From NCBI GenBank assembly GCA_948144175.1, contig CANXME010000212.1, positions 960,001-1,024,000 on the forward strand: DNA of 64,000 nucleotides, written 5' to 3'. The notes under the pieces are model-generated. The model saw only the letters and a program-made list of their open reading frames with translations, did no database searches and was not told the DNA's origin. Below are positions 35,101 through 47,798 of the stretch, piece by piece. Made by a program: the position numbers and the translations under genes. Position 1 is the stretch's first letter. Each line of letters begins with the position of its first letter. Source of the stretch: Closterium sp. NIES-65 (Eukaryota > Streptophyta > Zygnematophyceae > Desmidiales > Closteriaceae).

Positions 35101-35814
35101 CCACTCCACCTATTCCTCCCACACTCCCCCCGCACAGACCTCCAAGCAGAAGGCACGGAAGACCATGGAGGAGGTGGTGTCGATGTGCCCCTCGCTCAAC
35201 TTCACTCAGCTCACCATCCTGTGCTCGTGGTTTGAGGACGAGGTGTACGGATCCCGGGGGTTCGACAGGGCCGTGCTGCAGCAGCTGAGAGGTGCAGGGG
35301 AGGACTACGAATCTGAACTGCTTGAGGCGTTTGAAGGGTGAGCTTATAACGAGGATAACAGTGGTTCTTGAAGGTTGAGCGTGGTGTGAATGGTATGGCA
35401 AGGACATCAGTGTCTTCTATCCCTCGTGCCCTCAGTCACGCATCCGCATGCACCCGGCCAATGTCTGTTACACCCCTCTTCACCCCTCTTTGCCCATCGT
35501 CACCCCTCCACACTCCCATCCCGGCCATTCACCCCCACAGCTGTGGTGGCAGCAGTGCCGCCCATCAACTCATTCCCCGTCCACTATGTCCCTTTCACGC
35601 CCATCCACACCCCGCCAATGCCTGTCACACCCCTCTTCACCACTGTTCACCCCTCTTCATCCCTCCTCACCCCCTCCCCACCCCCAGCCTACCATTCACC
35701 CCCACGGCTGTGGTAGCAGCAGTGCCGCCAATCAACCCGTTCCTCGTGCCACCGCCGCAGTTCCTCCCTCCCGCCCCTGCATTCGACTTCCTTCGCCAAC
35801 AGCAGCCGCAGTAA
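285..35814 (+). CDS. Plant-type (class XI-like) myosin heavy chain, 5' end outside window
   Basis: Actin-based motor for organelle transport and cytoplasmic streaming. I reconstruct 29 exons: 285-428, 1128-1273, 3521-3767, 4322-4380, 5343-5505, 6581-6745, 8177-8331, 9875-10021, 10666-10767, 11616-11673, 13019-13120, 14240-14274, 14654-14780, 15619-15783, 15986-16117, 16661-16770, 18173-18239, 19067-19235, 20829-21034, 21680-21778, 22369-22461, 24390-26290, 27932-28649, 29197-29595, 29793-29969, 31312-31475, 33875-34127, 35138-35337, 35688-35814. The phases join throughout and total 6,630 nt. Seen: P-loop GESGAGKT, switch I NNNSSRFG, switch II DIYGFE, actin-binding HYVRCVKPN, converter IGKTKVF, five IQ motifs, a dilute-type tail. 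The N-terminal SH3-like region and start codon are upstream of the window. The protein is longer than usual plant myosin XI (about 1,500 aa) because of Gly/Ser/Ala-rich insertions. The dilute tail argues for class XI rather than VIII. Confidence 0.93.
787..1002. repeat. 100-bp tandem repeat, about 2.2 units
   Basis: The segment starting cttgcatcctgtt recurs at 787, 887 and 987 with almost no divergence. It lies in the intron between window exons 1 and 2. Confidence 0.9.
1128..1273 (+). CDS. Myosin window exon 2
   Basis: Encodes [13 protein letters not shown] and [16 protein letters not shown], standard myosin motor sequence just before the P-loop. Acceptor CTGCAG, donor GTATGTG, phase 2. A degenerate 3' copy with its donor lies at about 1395-1489. 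Confidence 0.92.
1490..1590. repeat. 12-bp repeat seeded by a splice donor
   Basis: Repeats of tatgcttacagg follow the donor of the decoy copy of exon 2. The unit is the exon end plus the first intron bases (CTACAG|GTATG), so a splice donor itself has been amplified. Confidence 0.8.
1630..3293 (+). repeat. Decoy copies of the P-loop exon
   Basis: Four copies of the start of exon 3, each with its acceptor: 1630-1685 (degenerate, ISGKSR instead of SGESG), 2714-2769 (stops after GESG), 2839-2950 and 3181-3293 (both reach the full P-loop and [12 protein letters not shown]). The last two and the real exon at 3521 sit in near-identical units of about 340 bp sharing poly-C introns. Positions 1700-2700 also hold unassigned intronic sequence. 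Confidence 0.88.
3521..3767 (+). CDS. Myosin window exon 3: P-loop
   Basis: Starts [16 protein letters not shown] with the ATP-binding P-loop GESGAGKT, then an Ala/Gly/Arg-rich loop 1 insertion and [15 protein letters not shown]. Acceptor CTTACAG, donor GTGAGT at 3768. It is the only copy that continues past GVA to a donor in phase. Confidence 0.93.
4322..4380 (+). CDS. Myosin window exon 4: switch I first half
   Basis: Encodes [19 protein letters not shown]; the following exon completes NNNSSRFG (switch I). Acceptor CCCCAG, donor GTAAGA. Two upstream whole-length copies (4032-4088 and 4168-4225) have acceptors but lack the GAG|GTAAG donor. Confidence 0.92.
4745..5240 (+). repeat. Four acceptor-side decoys of exon 5
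   Basis: Copies at 4745, 4889, 5041 and 5175 repeat the acceptor plus [17 protein letters not shown] and then run into pyrimidine-rich intron. The 4745 copy is degenerate. Confidence 0.88.
5343..5505 (+). CDS. Myosin window exon 5: switch I second half
   Basis: Encodes [33 protein letters not shown] and [14 protein letters not shown], all canonical motor segments. Acceptor CACCAG, donor GTGAGT. It is the only copy containing both ends. Donor-side copies follow at about 5606-5675, 5757-5829, 5868-5922 and 5966-6032. Confidence 0.92.
6219..6246. repeat. 28-bp perfect palindrome, AATT centre
   Basis: gcgacTTTTGAG-AATT-CTCAAAA plus mirrored flank, between repeats of gaatacgcttgtc. Confidence 0.9.
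6581..6745 (+). CDS. Myosin window exon 6
   Basis: Encodes [14 protein letters not shown], then [15 protein letters not shown] and [11 protein letters not shown], matching the FHYLNQSNCYEL region of plant myosins. Acceptor CACACAG, donor GTGGGC. A decayed copy lies at about 6344-6450; a donor-side copy of MGFDPSEQ lies at 6833-6860. Confidence 0.9.
6805..6832. repeat. 28-bp perfect palindrome, TCGA centre
   Basis: Sits exactly between the exon 6 end and its donor-side copy; the direct repeat gtgatggggttcgaccca flanks it. Confidence 0.92.
7137..8100 (+). repeat. Four acceptor-side decoys of exon 7
   Basis: Copies of [15 protein letters not shown] with acceptors begin near 7136, 7298, 7517 and 8002. 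Each diverges after QPESTDG or earlier. The 8002 copy carries an extra base that breaks the frame. A 7-bp cagaggg repeat occupies about 7400-7462. Confidence 0.87.
8177..8331 (+). CDS. Myosin window exon 7
   Basis: Encodes [18 protein letters not shown] and [18 protein letters not shown] to RLLE. Donor is GA|GTAGGT, so the apparent TAG stop is intronic; the next exon supplies G to finish the Glu codon. Acceptor TCTCAG. Confidence 0.91.
8433..8472. repeat. 40-bp near-perfect palindrome
   Basis: attgaaatcact...agtgatttcaat around GAGAATTCTC, one mismatch. It separates two copies of agcagcc-ctctggtgg. Confidence 0.9.
8473..9598. repeat. 85/93-bp minisatellite derived from the exon 7 3' half
   Basis: Thirteen units contain ctctggtggcaaagaacgac (starts 8493, 8586, 8679, 8764, 8849, 8942, 9027, 9112, 9197, 9282, 9367, 9452, 9537). 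Units are 85 bp, or 93 bp with an 8-bp insert. The core encodes LVAKND of exon 7. The array ends with an exon-end copy and donor GTAGGT; another donor-side copy is at about 9683-9744. Neither 85 nor 93 is a compensated multiple of three as a series, so the array cannot be a translated repeat. Confidence 0.93.
9875..10021 (+). CDS. Myosin window exon 8
   Basis: Encodes [18 protein letters not shown] and [14 protein letters not shown], the segment preceding the relay region. Acceptor CCTCAG, donor GTGGGT. No full duplicates seen. Confidence 0.91.
10181..10226. repeat. 46-bp perfect palindrome, ACGT centre
   Basis: tgattgaagaaggg-TTTTGAGACGTC and its exact mirror. The direct repeat atcccagttcatgtgttc occurs on both sides, so the palindrome marks a duplication junction. 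Confidence 0.95.
10287..10620 (+). repeat. Three acceptor-side decoys of exon 9
   Basis: Copies of IVSKVNESI with acceptors begin near 10287, 10428 and 10565; the second has an extra G that breaks the frame. Confidence 0.86.
10666..10767 (+). CDS. Myosin window exon 9: switch II and relay
   Basis: Encodes [17 protein letters not shown] then [22 protein letters not shown] is switch II. Acceptor GCCAG, donor GTGTGT. Confidence 0.94.
10857..11364 (+). repeat. Four donor-side decoys of the switch II exon
   Basis: [16 protein letters not shown]-like copies with donors at about 10857-10919, 10986-11049, 11189-11251 and 11306-11364. Each is preceded by a GAGTCGACTC palindrome (centres near 10846, 10974, 11177, 11290). 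TG-rich microsatellites of up to about 70 bp separate them. Confidence 0.9.
11616..11673 (+). CDS. Myosin window exon 10
   Basis: Completes [20 protein letters not shown], invariant in myosins. Acceptor CCCAG, donor GTAGGT. Confidence 0.92.
11846..12718. mobile_element. hAT-like MITE 1
   Basis: An 873-bp element with 19-bp perfect terminal inverted repeats (ctaagttgcaaaatacgct) and an 8-bp target duplication CCTCTGCC (11838-11845 and 12719-12726). Subterminal tatacgctagcg motifs are repeated. There is no transposase frame. The 8-bp duplication is typical of hAT elements. Confidence 0.88.
13019..13120 (+). CDS. Myosin window exon 11
   Basis: Encodes [18 protein letters not shown] and [15 protein letters not shown] (plant HVFKMEQEEY...IDW). 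Acceptor CACAG, donor GTGAGT. Copies: part at about 12730, acceptor-side 12881-12935, donor-side about 13170-13247. Confidence 0.92.
13407..13700. repeat. 113-bp direct repeat, three copies, each junction a 44-bp palindrome
   Basis: ttgcagcaacagctggggcg begins three copies. Perfect 44-bp palindromes at 13474-13517 and 13587-13630 (gtttgaagaagtg TTTTGAGACGTC and mirror) separate them. No exon assigned; the intron also holds gt/gc-rich sequence to 13850. Confidence 0.9.
13850..14158. repeat. 22-bp minisatellite, about 14 units
   Basis: Unit ccctggactcatgtgtgccat plus one base, nearly invariant, in the intron before window exon 12. Confidence 0.92.
14240..14274 (+). CDS. Myosin window exon 12, 35-nt micro-exon
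   Basis: Encodes [11 protein letters not shown] plus the first two bases of Cys; corresponds to GGIIALLDEAC in plant myosins. Acceptor TTGCAG, donor GTACGT, phase 2. Confidence 0.85.
14433..14552. repeat. 29-bp repeat with internal inverted symmetry
   Basis: About four copies of acgatacttctgtatcgt plus cctgccatga; acgata and tatcgt form a small hairpin in each. Confidence 0.85.
14654..14780 (+). CDS. Myosin window exon 13
   Basis: Encodes [18 protein letters not shown] and [18 protein letters not shown] then YAGK. Acceptor CCAG, donor GTGGGG. Donor-side copies at 14898-14967, 15077-15146 and about 15285-15373. Confidence 0.92.
15494..15556 (+). repeat. Acceptor-side decoy of exon 14
   Basis: [17 protein letters not shown] with a CTACAG acceptor, running into a TGA. 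Confidence 0.87.
15619..15783 (+). CDS. Myosin window exon 14
   Basis: Encodes [35 protein letters not shown] and GKRFK. It includes the basic loop 2 region that contacts actin. Acceptor CTGCAG, donor GTGAGG. Confidence 0.92.
15986..16117 (+). CDS. Myosin window exon 15: actin-binding
   Basis: Encodes [18 protein letters not shown] then [11 protein letters not shown] and VVEQLRSG. Acceptor CCCAG, donor GTGAGC. Confidence 0.94.
16118..16263. repeat. 17-bp repeat of a splice donor
   Basis: Unit caggggtgagtaccgct, about seven copies. It is the end of exon 15 (tcaggg) plus its donor (gtgagt), repeated. Confidence 0.88.
16422..16606 (+). repeat. Acceptor-side decoy of exon 16 and 43-bp palindrome repeat
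   Basis: [18 protein letters not shown] copy starting at about 16422, then three 43-bp units each with a CTTTTGAG-N4-CTCAAAAG palindrome at 16498-16517, 16541-16560 and 16584-16603. A 25-bp cacccccctgtccctaatgc repeat lies at about 16330-16400. Confidence 0.88.
16661..16770 (+). CDS. Myosin window exon 16: SH1 helix
   Basis: Encodes [18 protein letters not shown] and [18 protein letters not shown]. Acceptor CCCAG, phase 2 donor GTGAAA. A donor-side copy lies at about 16858-16910 after a GAGAATTCTC palindrome (16797-16812). Confidence 0.92.
17234..17835. mobile_element. hAT-like MITE 2
   Basis: A 602-bp element with inverted ends ctacgttggaaaatacg and cgtattttccaacgtag, and an 8-bp duplication CCACCATC (17226-17233 and 17836-17843). 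It shares the tatacgctagcg subterminal motif with MITE 1. An internal gagggttcaattctcgcc followed by T-runs resembles a Pol III B box. Confidence 0.88.
18173..18239 (+). CDS. Myosin window exon 17
   Basis: Encodes [18 protein letters not shown] then EDYQ, joining in phase to IGKTKVF. Acceptor CTGACAG, donor GTGAAA. An acceptor-side copy lies at about 18003-18052. Confidence 0.88.
18330..19005 (+). repeat. Four acceptor-side decoys of exon 18 with palindromic 58-bp repeats
   Basis: Copies of [13 protein letters not shown] near 18338, 18466, 18836 and 18951. Between the second and third lie four 58-bp units, each with a 30-bp near-palindrome at 18605, 18663, 18721 and 18779 (gctgacTTTTGAG-TGGA-CTCAAAA; single central mismatch). 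Confidence 0.9.
19067..19235 (+). CDS. Myosin window exon 18: converter and IQ1
   Basis: Encodes [17 protein letters not shown], then [15 protein letters not shown] (IQ1) and the start of IQ2 VVIQKHWR. Acceptor CTCAG, phase 1 donor. Donor-side copies at about 19363-19475 and a decayed one at 19545-19610, with ggtgt repeats between. Confidence 0.93.
19836..20638. mobile_element. Foldback element 1 in an IQ-region intron
   Basis: An 803-bp inverted repeat. The left arm gtggcatagg... is mirrored by ...cctatgccac on the right, with long imperfect complementarity (cttgccacttgtacacattc is mirrored near 20570). The apex near 20150-20200 is a cagcagcagcttcaacc repeat. It sits between a decayed IQ exon copy and another at 20643-20708. 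No coding frame. Confidence 0.85.
20829..21034 (+). CDS. Myosin window exon 19: IQ2-IQ4
   Basis: Completes IQ2 (AYRARKLL), then [15 protein letters not shown] (IQ3) and [15 protein letters not shown] (IQ4), ending ATIVIQ. Acceptor CGCAG, donor GTGTGT. Copies: 20643-20708 upstream; 21104-21195 and 21259-21350 downstream. Confidence 0.92.
21680..21778 (+). CDS. Myosin window exon 20: IQ5
   Basis: Encodes [17 protein letters not shown] then [11 protein letters not shown]. Acceptor CTACAG, donor GTGAGC. Acceptor-side copy 21538-21599; donor-side copies about 21838-21894 and 21957-22016. Confidence 0.88.
22369..22461 (+). CDS. Myosin window exon 21
   Basis: Encodes [18 protein letters not shown] and [13 protein letters not shown], the end of the lever arm. 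Acceptor CTGCAG, donor GTGGGT. A 5' copy lies near 22105; donor-side copies at 22551-22604 and 22699-22760. The intron 22860-23190 shows nothing I recognise. Confidence 0.85.
23283..24079 (+). repeat. 15-bp minisatellite inside a decoy of exon 21
   Basis: About 52 units of atgctgcgcttcact. It starts from a copy of GACGAGCTGCGCATCGCT and ends ctgcgccgcatcaag|gtgcgt, the expected donor side of exon 21. One frame reads as repeats of MLRFT but a 14-bp unit near 23881 breaks it. The Cys-rich reading in another frame is an artefact of the same repeat. Confidence 0.93.
24142..24386 (+). repeat. Two acceptor-side decoys of exon 22
   Basis: [12 protein letters not shown]-type copies beginning near 24142 (continues to MAALNEEIS) and 24296. 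Confidence 0.87.
24390..26290 (+). CDS. Myosin window exon 22: coiled coil and long disordered linker
   Basis: A 1,901-nt exon. It opens with a heptad-like coiled coil of about 50 residues ([18 protein letters not shown] onwards), then about 500 residues rich in Gly, Ser, Ala and Pro. Near the middle of these, RSLRPSPSA-[KR]I occurs twice. It closes with a second coiled coil ([28 protein letters not shown]). Acceptor CTCAG, phase 2 donor GTGAGG. The open frame and acidic/basic heptads support coding. A donor-side copy lies at about 26487-26550. Confidence 0.85.
26395..26414. repeat. 20-bp palindrome, AATT centre
   Basis: CTTTTGAGAATTCTCAAAAG between exon 22 and its donor-side copy. Confidence 0.9.
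26560..27350. other. Long intron without recognised gene
   Basis: Contains a partial palindrome near 26640, a B-box-like gcgggttcaactctc near 26757, and unassigned sequence. No exon similarity seen. Confidence 0.5.
27362..27815 (+). repeat. Four acceptor-side decoys of exon 23
   Basis: Degenerate copies of the exon 23 start (cagcaaggacaacgacgtg) near 27362, 27476, 27573 and 27760; the last has two extra bases that break the frame. Confidence 0.85.
27932..28649 (+). CDS. Myosin window exon 23: linker to tail
   Basis: Starts [18 protein letters not shown], then an Ala/Gly-rich stretch containing a 15-bp in-frame repeat (GAGGA units, about 28290-28385), ending [16 protein letters not shown] and ENPP. 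Donor GTGAGT. A donor-side copy lies at 28717-28788. Confidence 0.82.
29197..29595 (+). CDS. Myosin window exon 24: dilute domain start
   Basis: Encodes [31 protein letters not shown] and [17 protein letters not shown], matching the start of the class V/XI globular tail. Poly-Ala insertion late in the exon. Acceptor CACAG, donor GTGCGC. Acceptor-side copy about 29045-29130; donor-side copy about 29620-29760. Confidence 0.88.
29793..29969 (+). CDS. Myosin window exon 25, copy A
   Basis: Encodes [17 protein letters not shown] then [16 protein letters not shown]; 177 nt, phase 0/0. Acceptor CTCAG, donor GTAAGG. Confidence 0.82.
30037..30222 (+). CDS. Myosin window exon 25, copy B (intact alternative)
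   Basis: A full second copy of the previous exon, 186 nt, also phase 0/0 with acceptor CCCAG and donor GTATTG. Differences: extra Gln/His residues and [14 protein letters not shown] in place of [14 protein letters not shown]. Either copy, or both, keeps frame. A third, decayed copy lies near 31121-31210. Confidence 0.75.
30240..31115. other. Insertion of unknown origin, GTCGAC-rich
   Basis: Splits copy B from the third decayed copy of exon 25. Rich in cgac/gtcg, unlike neighbouring introns. No convincing protein or terminal repeats found. Confidence 0.45.
31312..31475 (+). CDS. Myosin window exon 26: dilute domain
   Basis: Encodes [18 protein letters not shown] and [17 protein letters not shown], matching the FxVQLFNS tail motif. 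Acceptor TTCAG, phase 2 donor GTGAGT. Five donor-side copies of [15 protein letters not shown]: ending near 31619, 31760, 31896, 32025 and 33260. Confidence 0.9.
32052..33157. mobile_element. Foldback element 2
   Basis: 1,106 bp with terminal inverted repeats (ctagcgatattgcatttgta and mirror) continuing for about 300 bp per arm. Inner arms carry mirrored satellites: an 18-bp cttcaagcggaaagag type and a 26-bp gtgcgacatcccgtcaccg type. Possible 5-bp target duplication ATTAT (32047-32051 and 33158-33162). Inserted after a decoy copy of exon 26. Confidence 0.85.
33400..33474. repeat. Short ggcggtgctggc repeat
   Basis: ccggcggtgctggcggtg units repeated in the intron. Confidence 0.75.
33557..33810 (+). 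repeat. Acceptor-side decoy of exon 27 with internal repeats
   Basis: [17 protein letters not shown] copy, then a 30-bp unit encoding [10 protein letters not shown] repeated three times, then a repeat of [12 protein letters not shown]. Confidence 0.85.
33875..34127 (+). CDS. Myosin window exon 27: dilute domain
   Basis: Encodes [31 protein letters not shown] and [15 protein letters not shown] (plant LLLRRECCTFSNGEYVKAGL). Acceptor CAACAG, donor GTGAGT. Donor-side copies at about 34145-34287, 34310-34447 and 34525-34569. Confidence 0.88.
34744..34851. repeat. Three palindromes in 44-bp units
   Basis: CTTTTGAGTCGACTCAAAAG at 34744-34763, 34788-34807 and 34832-34851, separating copies of tcacgcggctcaccatctg from exon 28 decoys. 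Confidence 0.93.
35138..35337 (+). CDS. Myosin window exon 28: dilute domain
   Basis: Encodes [35 protein letters not shown] and ending [10 protein letters not shown]. Acceptor CACAG, phase 2 donor GTGAGC. Acceptor-side decoys near 34663 and 34963. Confidence 0.9.
35688..35814 (+). CDS. Myosin last exon
   Basis: Encodes [18 protein letters not shown] ending DFLRQQQPQ and TAA. LPFTP aligns with the IPFSV near the end of plant myosin XI. Acceptor CCCCAG. Acceptor-side copy near 35541; a decayed copy of the 3' end at about 36010-36100. Confidence 0.82.
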
Positions 35815-35821
35815 TGGTAGC

Positions 35822-35950
35822 TGTAGCAGGAACAGCTTCAGCAGGAACAGCTTCAGCAGGAACAGCTTCAGCAGGAACAGCTTCAGCAGGAACAGCTTCA
35901 GCAGGAACAGCTTCAGCAGGAACAGCTTCAGCAGGAACAGCTTCAGCTGA
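35822..35950. repeat. 15-bp minisatellite after the myosin stop
   Basis: About eight units of gcaggaacagcttca, then unremarkable sequence to 36390 apart from the decayed last-exon copy. Confidence 0.9.
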
Positions 35951-36394
35951 GAAGCTGTATCTGAGTCATTCTTTAGGATTCTCACAAGTACAGCAGCACC
36001 ATTAGCGTGCAGGCACCATCAGCCACAATTCCTCCCACCTGCCCCTGCATTCGACTTCCTGCATCAACAGCAGCAGCAACAGAGCAGTTCCTCGCACCCA
36101 TGCATTTGACTTGTACCAAACTCATTATAACTTACACGGTTTCCATGCGCTTGCCTGCCACCATAACTTCTATAACCTCCCATAATGCTGCACAATTTCT
36201 AGCAAAGGTTTAAATGCTTATTCAATACATACTAGCCGCTGCGTGCTAATACTGCCAGCTTCCCTTTGACAGAATGGCTTGATTGTGAACACACTGCGGC
36301 TGCGAATGCCTTACACACAAGCAACTTTACAGGTCTACAAACTGGGCTGAGTTGCTAACCTGGTCCACACATTATACTTTTTAAGAATTCCATG

Positions 36395-36720
36395 TTACCT
36401 GGTCTCACGGTACATGCGAGGAGTTGGTATGTCAAGGGCTTCGGGGTCTCCTTCAGGGGTTAGCAACACGGCACTGAGACAGGGAGATGCGGCTGCCAAG
36501 AACTCCAACTCAAACCGTCTGTCCTCTAGGGCGTCACAACCAAGGACTGACTCACCCCCGACGAAAAGAGGACGGGTAGGAAGAGTAGCCATCACAGGGG
36601 TGGTAGTCAAGGTGGCGAGTGGCAACAAAGTCAGCGACAGCGGCAGAAGAGCTGAGACAGATGGCGGAGAGACACGAGGGTCCGTAACAAGAGAGGCGAG
36701 AAGACGTGAGGGAACAAGAC
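36395..36720 (-). pseudogene. Ty1/copia polyprotein fragment
   Basis: Reverse-strand translation RLLASLVTDPRVSPPS, FVGGESVLGCDALEDRR and ALDIPTPRMY matches the region just before reverse transcriptase in the copia element at 52325-52640 of this window. No LTRs nearby. Confidence 0.82.
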
Positions 36721-36802
36721 GAGACGTGGTGTTGGTTGTAACACTGCTTGGAGTGTGTATAAACAATGTGTGGTGTTCATAAGCAGTGCATCCACCATAG
36801 GG

Positions 36803-44310
<7,508 letters not shown>

Positions 44311-44479
44311 ACCACCGACTGCCATGCTGACGCGTCACAGCTGCTTCGACGGTGTCACAGTGAATAACGCGTGTCACCGGCTTGCAGGGAGCATCGTATG
44401 AATGGAGGGAGTAAGGATCCGAGAGGAATAGCAGCAGAAGGAGCGCTGAGAAAGAAGTAGTGGATTGAATTTGTTCTAA

Positions 44480-45336
44480 GGGTGCATCAGATCCGCTACA
44501 ATGTGATTTGTCTGCAAATTTGTCGCCCTTTTGGTCGACTCCTTTTTTCACCAAAGTAGACCGAATGGTCGAATGCTAAACCGACCACCATCCAACCACA
44601 TTTACAAGGTGTTGAAATCTGACAGATTTGGTGGCCGATTTACAGGCCGGTTTGCAGAAGTGTCAGATTTGCAGGTCGCACAGTTGGCCGGATTGTGCGA
44701 CGGAGTCGCACGTATTGTTACTGAAGTGACACAACCGCTATTGTGCACACTACGATCAGGGAGTCAAGATGTGAGCTGCGGCCCCATTTACAAACCGGCT
44801 CGGCGACATCGTGTCGTCTACCCGAACTGAGTGTGACGAGAGCATACAAAAACCGGAACGTCCCTACACTCTAGCCATTATCCAACATGGCGGATCCTTT
44901 CACACCCAGATGGGCATGACGTTTAGCAATCGGACTCATGCACGTTGTGCTCGCCCCTTGGTTGCTGCAGTCGGTGTCATGGTGCCCTTGCTCCTTGACT
45001 TTGCTGACGAGAGCGATTACCAAGTGTTCTGGTCATATTCAACGGCGCTGAAAGCGCCGTGTGAGTCGTCCTTGTGACACGTTGAGTCGCTTGGGTAAGT
45101 TGGCCAAGTCGCATAGGTACTGTAGCACTGATGAGTCGACAAAGTGGTCGACTCTCGATTCGTTTGCACGTCGGAAAGTTGTCGAATGCTAAACTGGCCA
45201 TCAAACCAACCATCAAAATTTTAGCAAGTGGCCAGATTGTGCGAAATTAACGAAATGCCTTACGAATGTCGTGAATGTGTAACCTTCGCTAGATCCGGCC
45301 GGCCGGATTGATCCGGCCAACGGATCTGACGCACCC
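44480..45336. mobile_element. Harbinger-like MITE
   Basis: 857 bp with ends GGGTGCATCAGATCCG and CGGATCTGACGCACCC, flanked by TAA on both sides (44477-44479, 45337-45339). A 3-bp TWA duplication is typical of PIF/Harbinger. No transposase frame. It lies about 170 bp upstream of the ALG10 start. Confidence 0.75.
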
Positions 45337-45339
45337 TAA

Positions 45340-45895
45340 GAAAAAGCGAACTGGACTACTATTTTGACCCTGGTCGACATCACCAAAGTATGAGATTTCG
45401 CTGTAGTACGGTTTACGTTGTGTTGAAAAACGTTTTGCTATAAGATAATGAGTGGTTGGTTTGGCACTTTGAGCACATAGAACTTCACAAATCTGCTGAA
45501 ATAAGACAACACCAAGGCACTCTATCTGTTGGGATTAGTTTGGCTCTACTTCTCGTGCATTACGGTACCTCTTTGGAATGCATTCGACCGAACAAAAACA
45601 TGTGACATGACTAGAAAACGCACACACTGAACCCATAACAAGGGATTTAGTGAATTACCCGTTTTGGAATAATCGGGCTTGTGAATCAATAATATGTTTG
45701 GCGAAGCACAAGGAATCTGCCAATCACAACTAAAGCTTCTCTAGTAATTATTGCCCGTAAGCATTCCAGATTCTGGTACTAGACAACCAATGCTCTAACA
45801 TCCTATATTATATTATATTATATTATATTTATCGATATTCTCAAGGCCTAGCCTCTTTCAGCATTATTTTTCTGAAGATCTATAGCTCGTTCATA
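45340..45895. other. AT-rich intergenic stretch
   Basis: Lower GC than the rest of the window; tatta repeats near 45807. No gene seen. Confidence 0.6.
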
Positions 45896-45898
45896 GCC

Positions 45899-47002
45899 TT
45901 AATGGTGTACGCGGAATGACTTGAAAGACAACTCTTTAAGATCGTCCACCTCATTCTTAAAAGCGCATCGCTCGATGCGGGAATAAGGAGAGCCAGTGGT
46001 GCATAGCCACACCTTCCTGCAGCCCAATGCAGCAATGTCCAGATGCGAAGCAGACAGATGAAGGGAGGAGAAGGGAGGGGTGTTGAGGGGGAGGGGGGTG
46101 TGGAGGCGGAGAATGTGGGAGGGAGGGAGAAAGGAGGGAGAATGTGTTGAGTAATGGCCAGAGACGAGTGAGAAGGCACGCACCACAATGAACAACCATA
46201 ATGGCACCTATGTTGGTGTTGCTTTTCACATTTCCCAAAAGCAGCACCAAATGTGTTGAGAAACGGCCAGAAGCGAGAGAGAAGAGAAGGCAAGCACCAC
46301 AATGAACGACCTCAGCTAACTGCACTCCAGCTGTGGCTTCACTTTAATGGCATCGCTGCTTTACCACTCATATACTCAACTTCGATATACTCACACCTAC
46401 TGCACGTTCTCTGTGCGCCCCTAAATCTCCCCCTCCACTGTCCCCATGTCTGTGTTACTTAACCAGCCCCCCGTGTGGTACTTGAACGACACTCCTTGCA
46501 CCACTTCATCATACATCTCCTGCACGCACCAACTCGTTATACTCACATCTCCTGCACGTTCTCCTTGCGCCCCTGAATCTCCCCCTCCACTGTCCCCATG
46601 TCTGTGTTTCGGCACCACCCCACCAGCCCCAGGGAAGTCGCTTTATGGCTCGTGTAATACCGGAACGACACGCCTTGCACCTGACAGAAAGTGATAAAAT
46701 GAAGATTATTGATGATGGACCGAACCCACGATAGGGATACCCTACACCTGACAGAAGCTGATAGAAAGGAAGCAACTTTTACGGACGGCCTGATGCATCG
46801 CTGTGAGTGTTCTATATTGCCAAGGCATGACTAGAAACGGATTAAAACGGACAAAACGGAATCAGGAAATCGCCCGCGGTGACTTCACGGCGTTCGCTAC
46901 AGAACAAAAAGAAGGAATCTCACTGGCCCTGATCGGCGTACTCATCCGCATCCCCGTTACTACCTTGCCGAAGACCTCGAAGGCAAATCCGGCAAGCGCC
47001 AT
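45899..47002 (-). CDS. Acylphosphatase
   Basis: Small enzyme hydrolysing the carboxyl-phosphate bond of acylphosphates. Three exons: 46964-47002 (MALAGFAFEVFGK), 46547-46680 (VQGVSFRYYTSHKATSLG, GWCRNTDMGTVEGEIQG), 45899-46016 (KVWLCTTGSPYSRIER to FRVHH-stop). 291 nt, 96 aa, the usual family length. The catalytic Arg (GVSFR) and Asn (GWCRN) are both present. Phases 0 and 2 fit; donors GTAGTA and GTGAGT. An in-frame ATG at 47077 would add 25 residues (MLSSPCALPTPFLRNL) and might be a targeting peptide. A decayed exon 2 copy with stops lies downstream at about 46395-46510. Confidence 0.92.
46395..46510 (-). pseudogene. Decoy copy of acylphosphatase exon 2
   Basis: Reads VQGVSFKYHTGGWLSNTD then MGTVEGEI-stop. 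Lost part of the middle, has stop codons, but keeps a donor-like GTGAGT. Confidence 0.85.
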
Positions 47003-47282
47003 CTCGCCGCGCTCACGTGATGGAGAGCGGAGATTACGGAGAAATGGGGTGGGGAGGGCGCAGGGAGAGGAGAGCAACGAGAGAAGGTAGAAGGGAGGGG
47101 GAATGGGAACGAAGAATGCAGGTGACGGACGACGGGAGACGCGACAAGAGCGATGGCGTTAGCGATGGGAAGAGAAATGGCGAGACACGGGACGGGATGC
47201 AAGGGAATGGTAGGAGAGTGTTCGCTGGGAAGTGGAAGATGTCGCGTTTAGGCTTTATGCAGTTACGAGCGCGACATTCCGA

Positions 47283-47659
47283 AGTTCCCAGAACACCATA
47301 ATAGAATACCCCATATTAGCAGGATCAGTCTAGCAAAAACTGTCAGAATGCACTCTGACGTTTGCCTAGTATATTTTCATTAAGATTAAGGAAATATACG
47401 TGCAGATATATTTTCTATCATTTAAATTTCCAGTTTTATTTTTGTGTCCATGGAATCCAAAATATGATACGCATTATATTCTAGCATAATAATTTCATAA
47501 GAGATTCCTTGTATGACAAATCTATACGGAAATACTTTGCATACAAGGAAGCATCAATCTTCGTGCAATAATTGAAGCCTCCCGCTTGAATTACACTGAG
47601 CACTGCATTATTTGTGCTATATTCATTTGCCTCTCGCAAAGCTGTGAGTTGCGGACAAT
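47283..47659. other. Intergenic, AT-rich
   Basis: No gene or clear repeat seen between acylphosphatase and the copia element. Confidence 0.6.
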
Positions 47660-47664
47660 CGTCG

Positions 47665-47798
47665 TGTCAAACATATGCATATATTATATTTGTGGGTAGG
47701 CTGTAGTGAGGTAGATACTGTGGGGTATAACTCCTTAGGGTTTTGTCCTTGTACCAATTCTCTCGATAGTCAGCTTCACTCATGCCTAGCTTCTAAGA
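47665..47798 (+). repeat. Copia 5' LTR
   Basis: TGTCAAACATATGCATA to AGCTTCTAAGA; pairs with 54423-54556. Confidence 0.9.
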
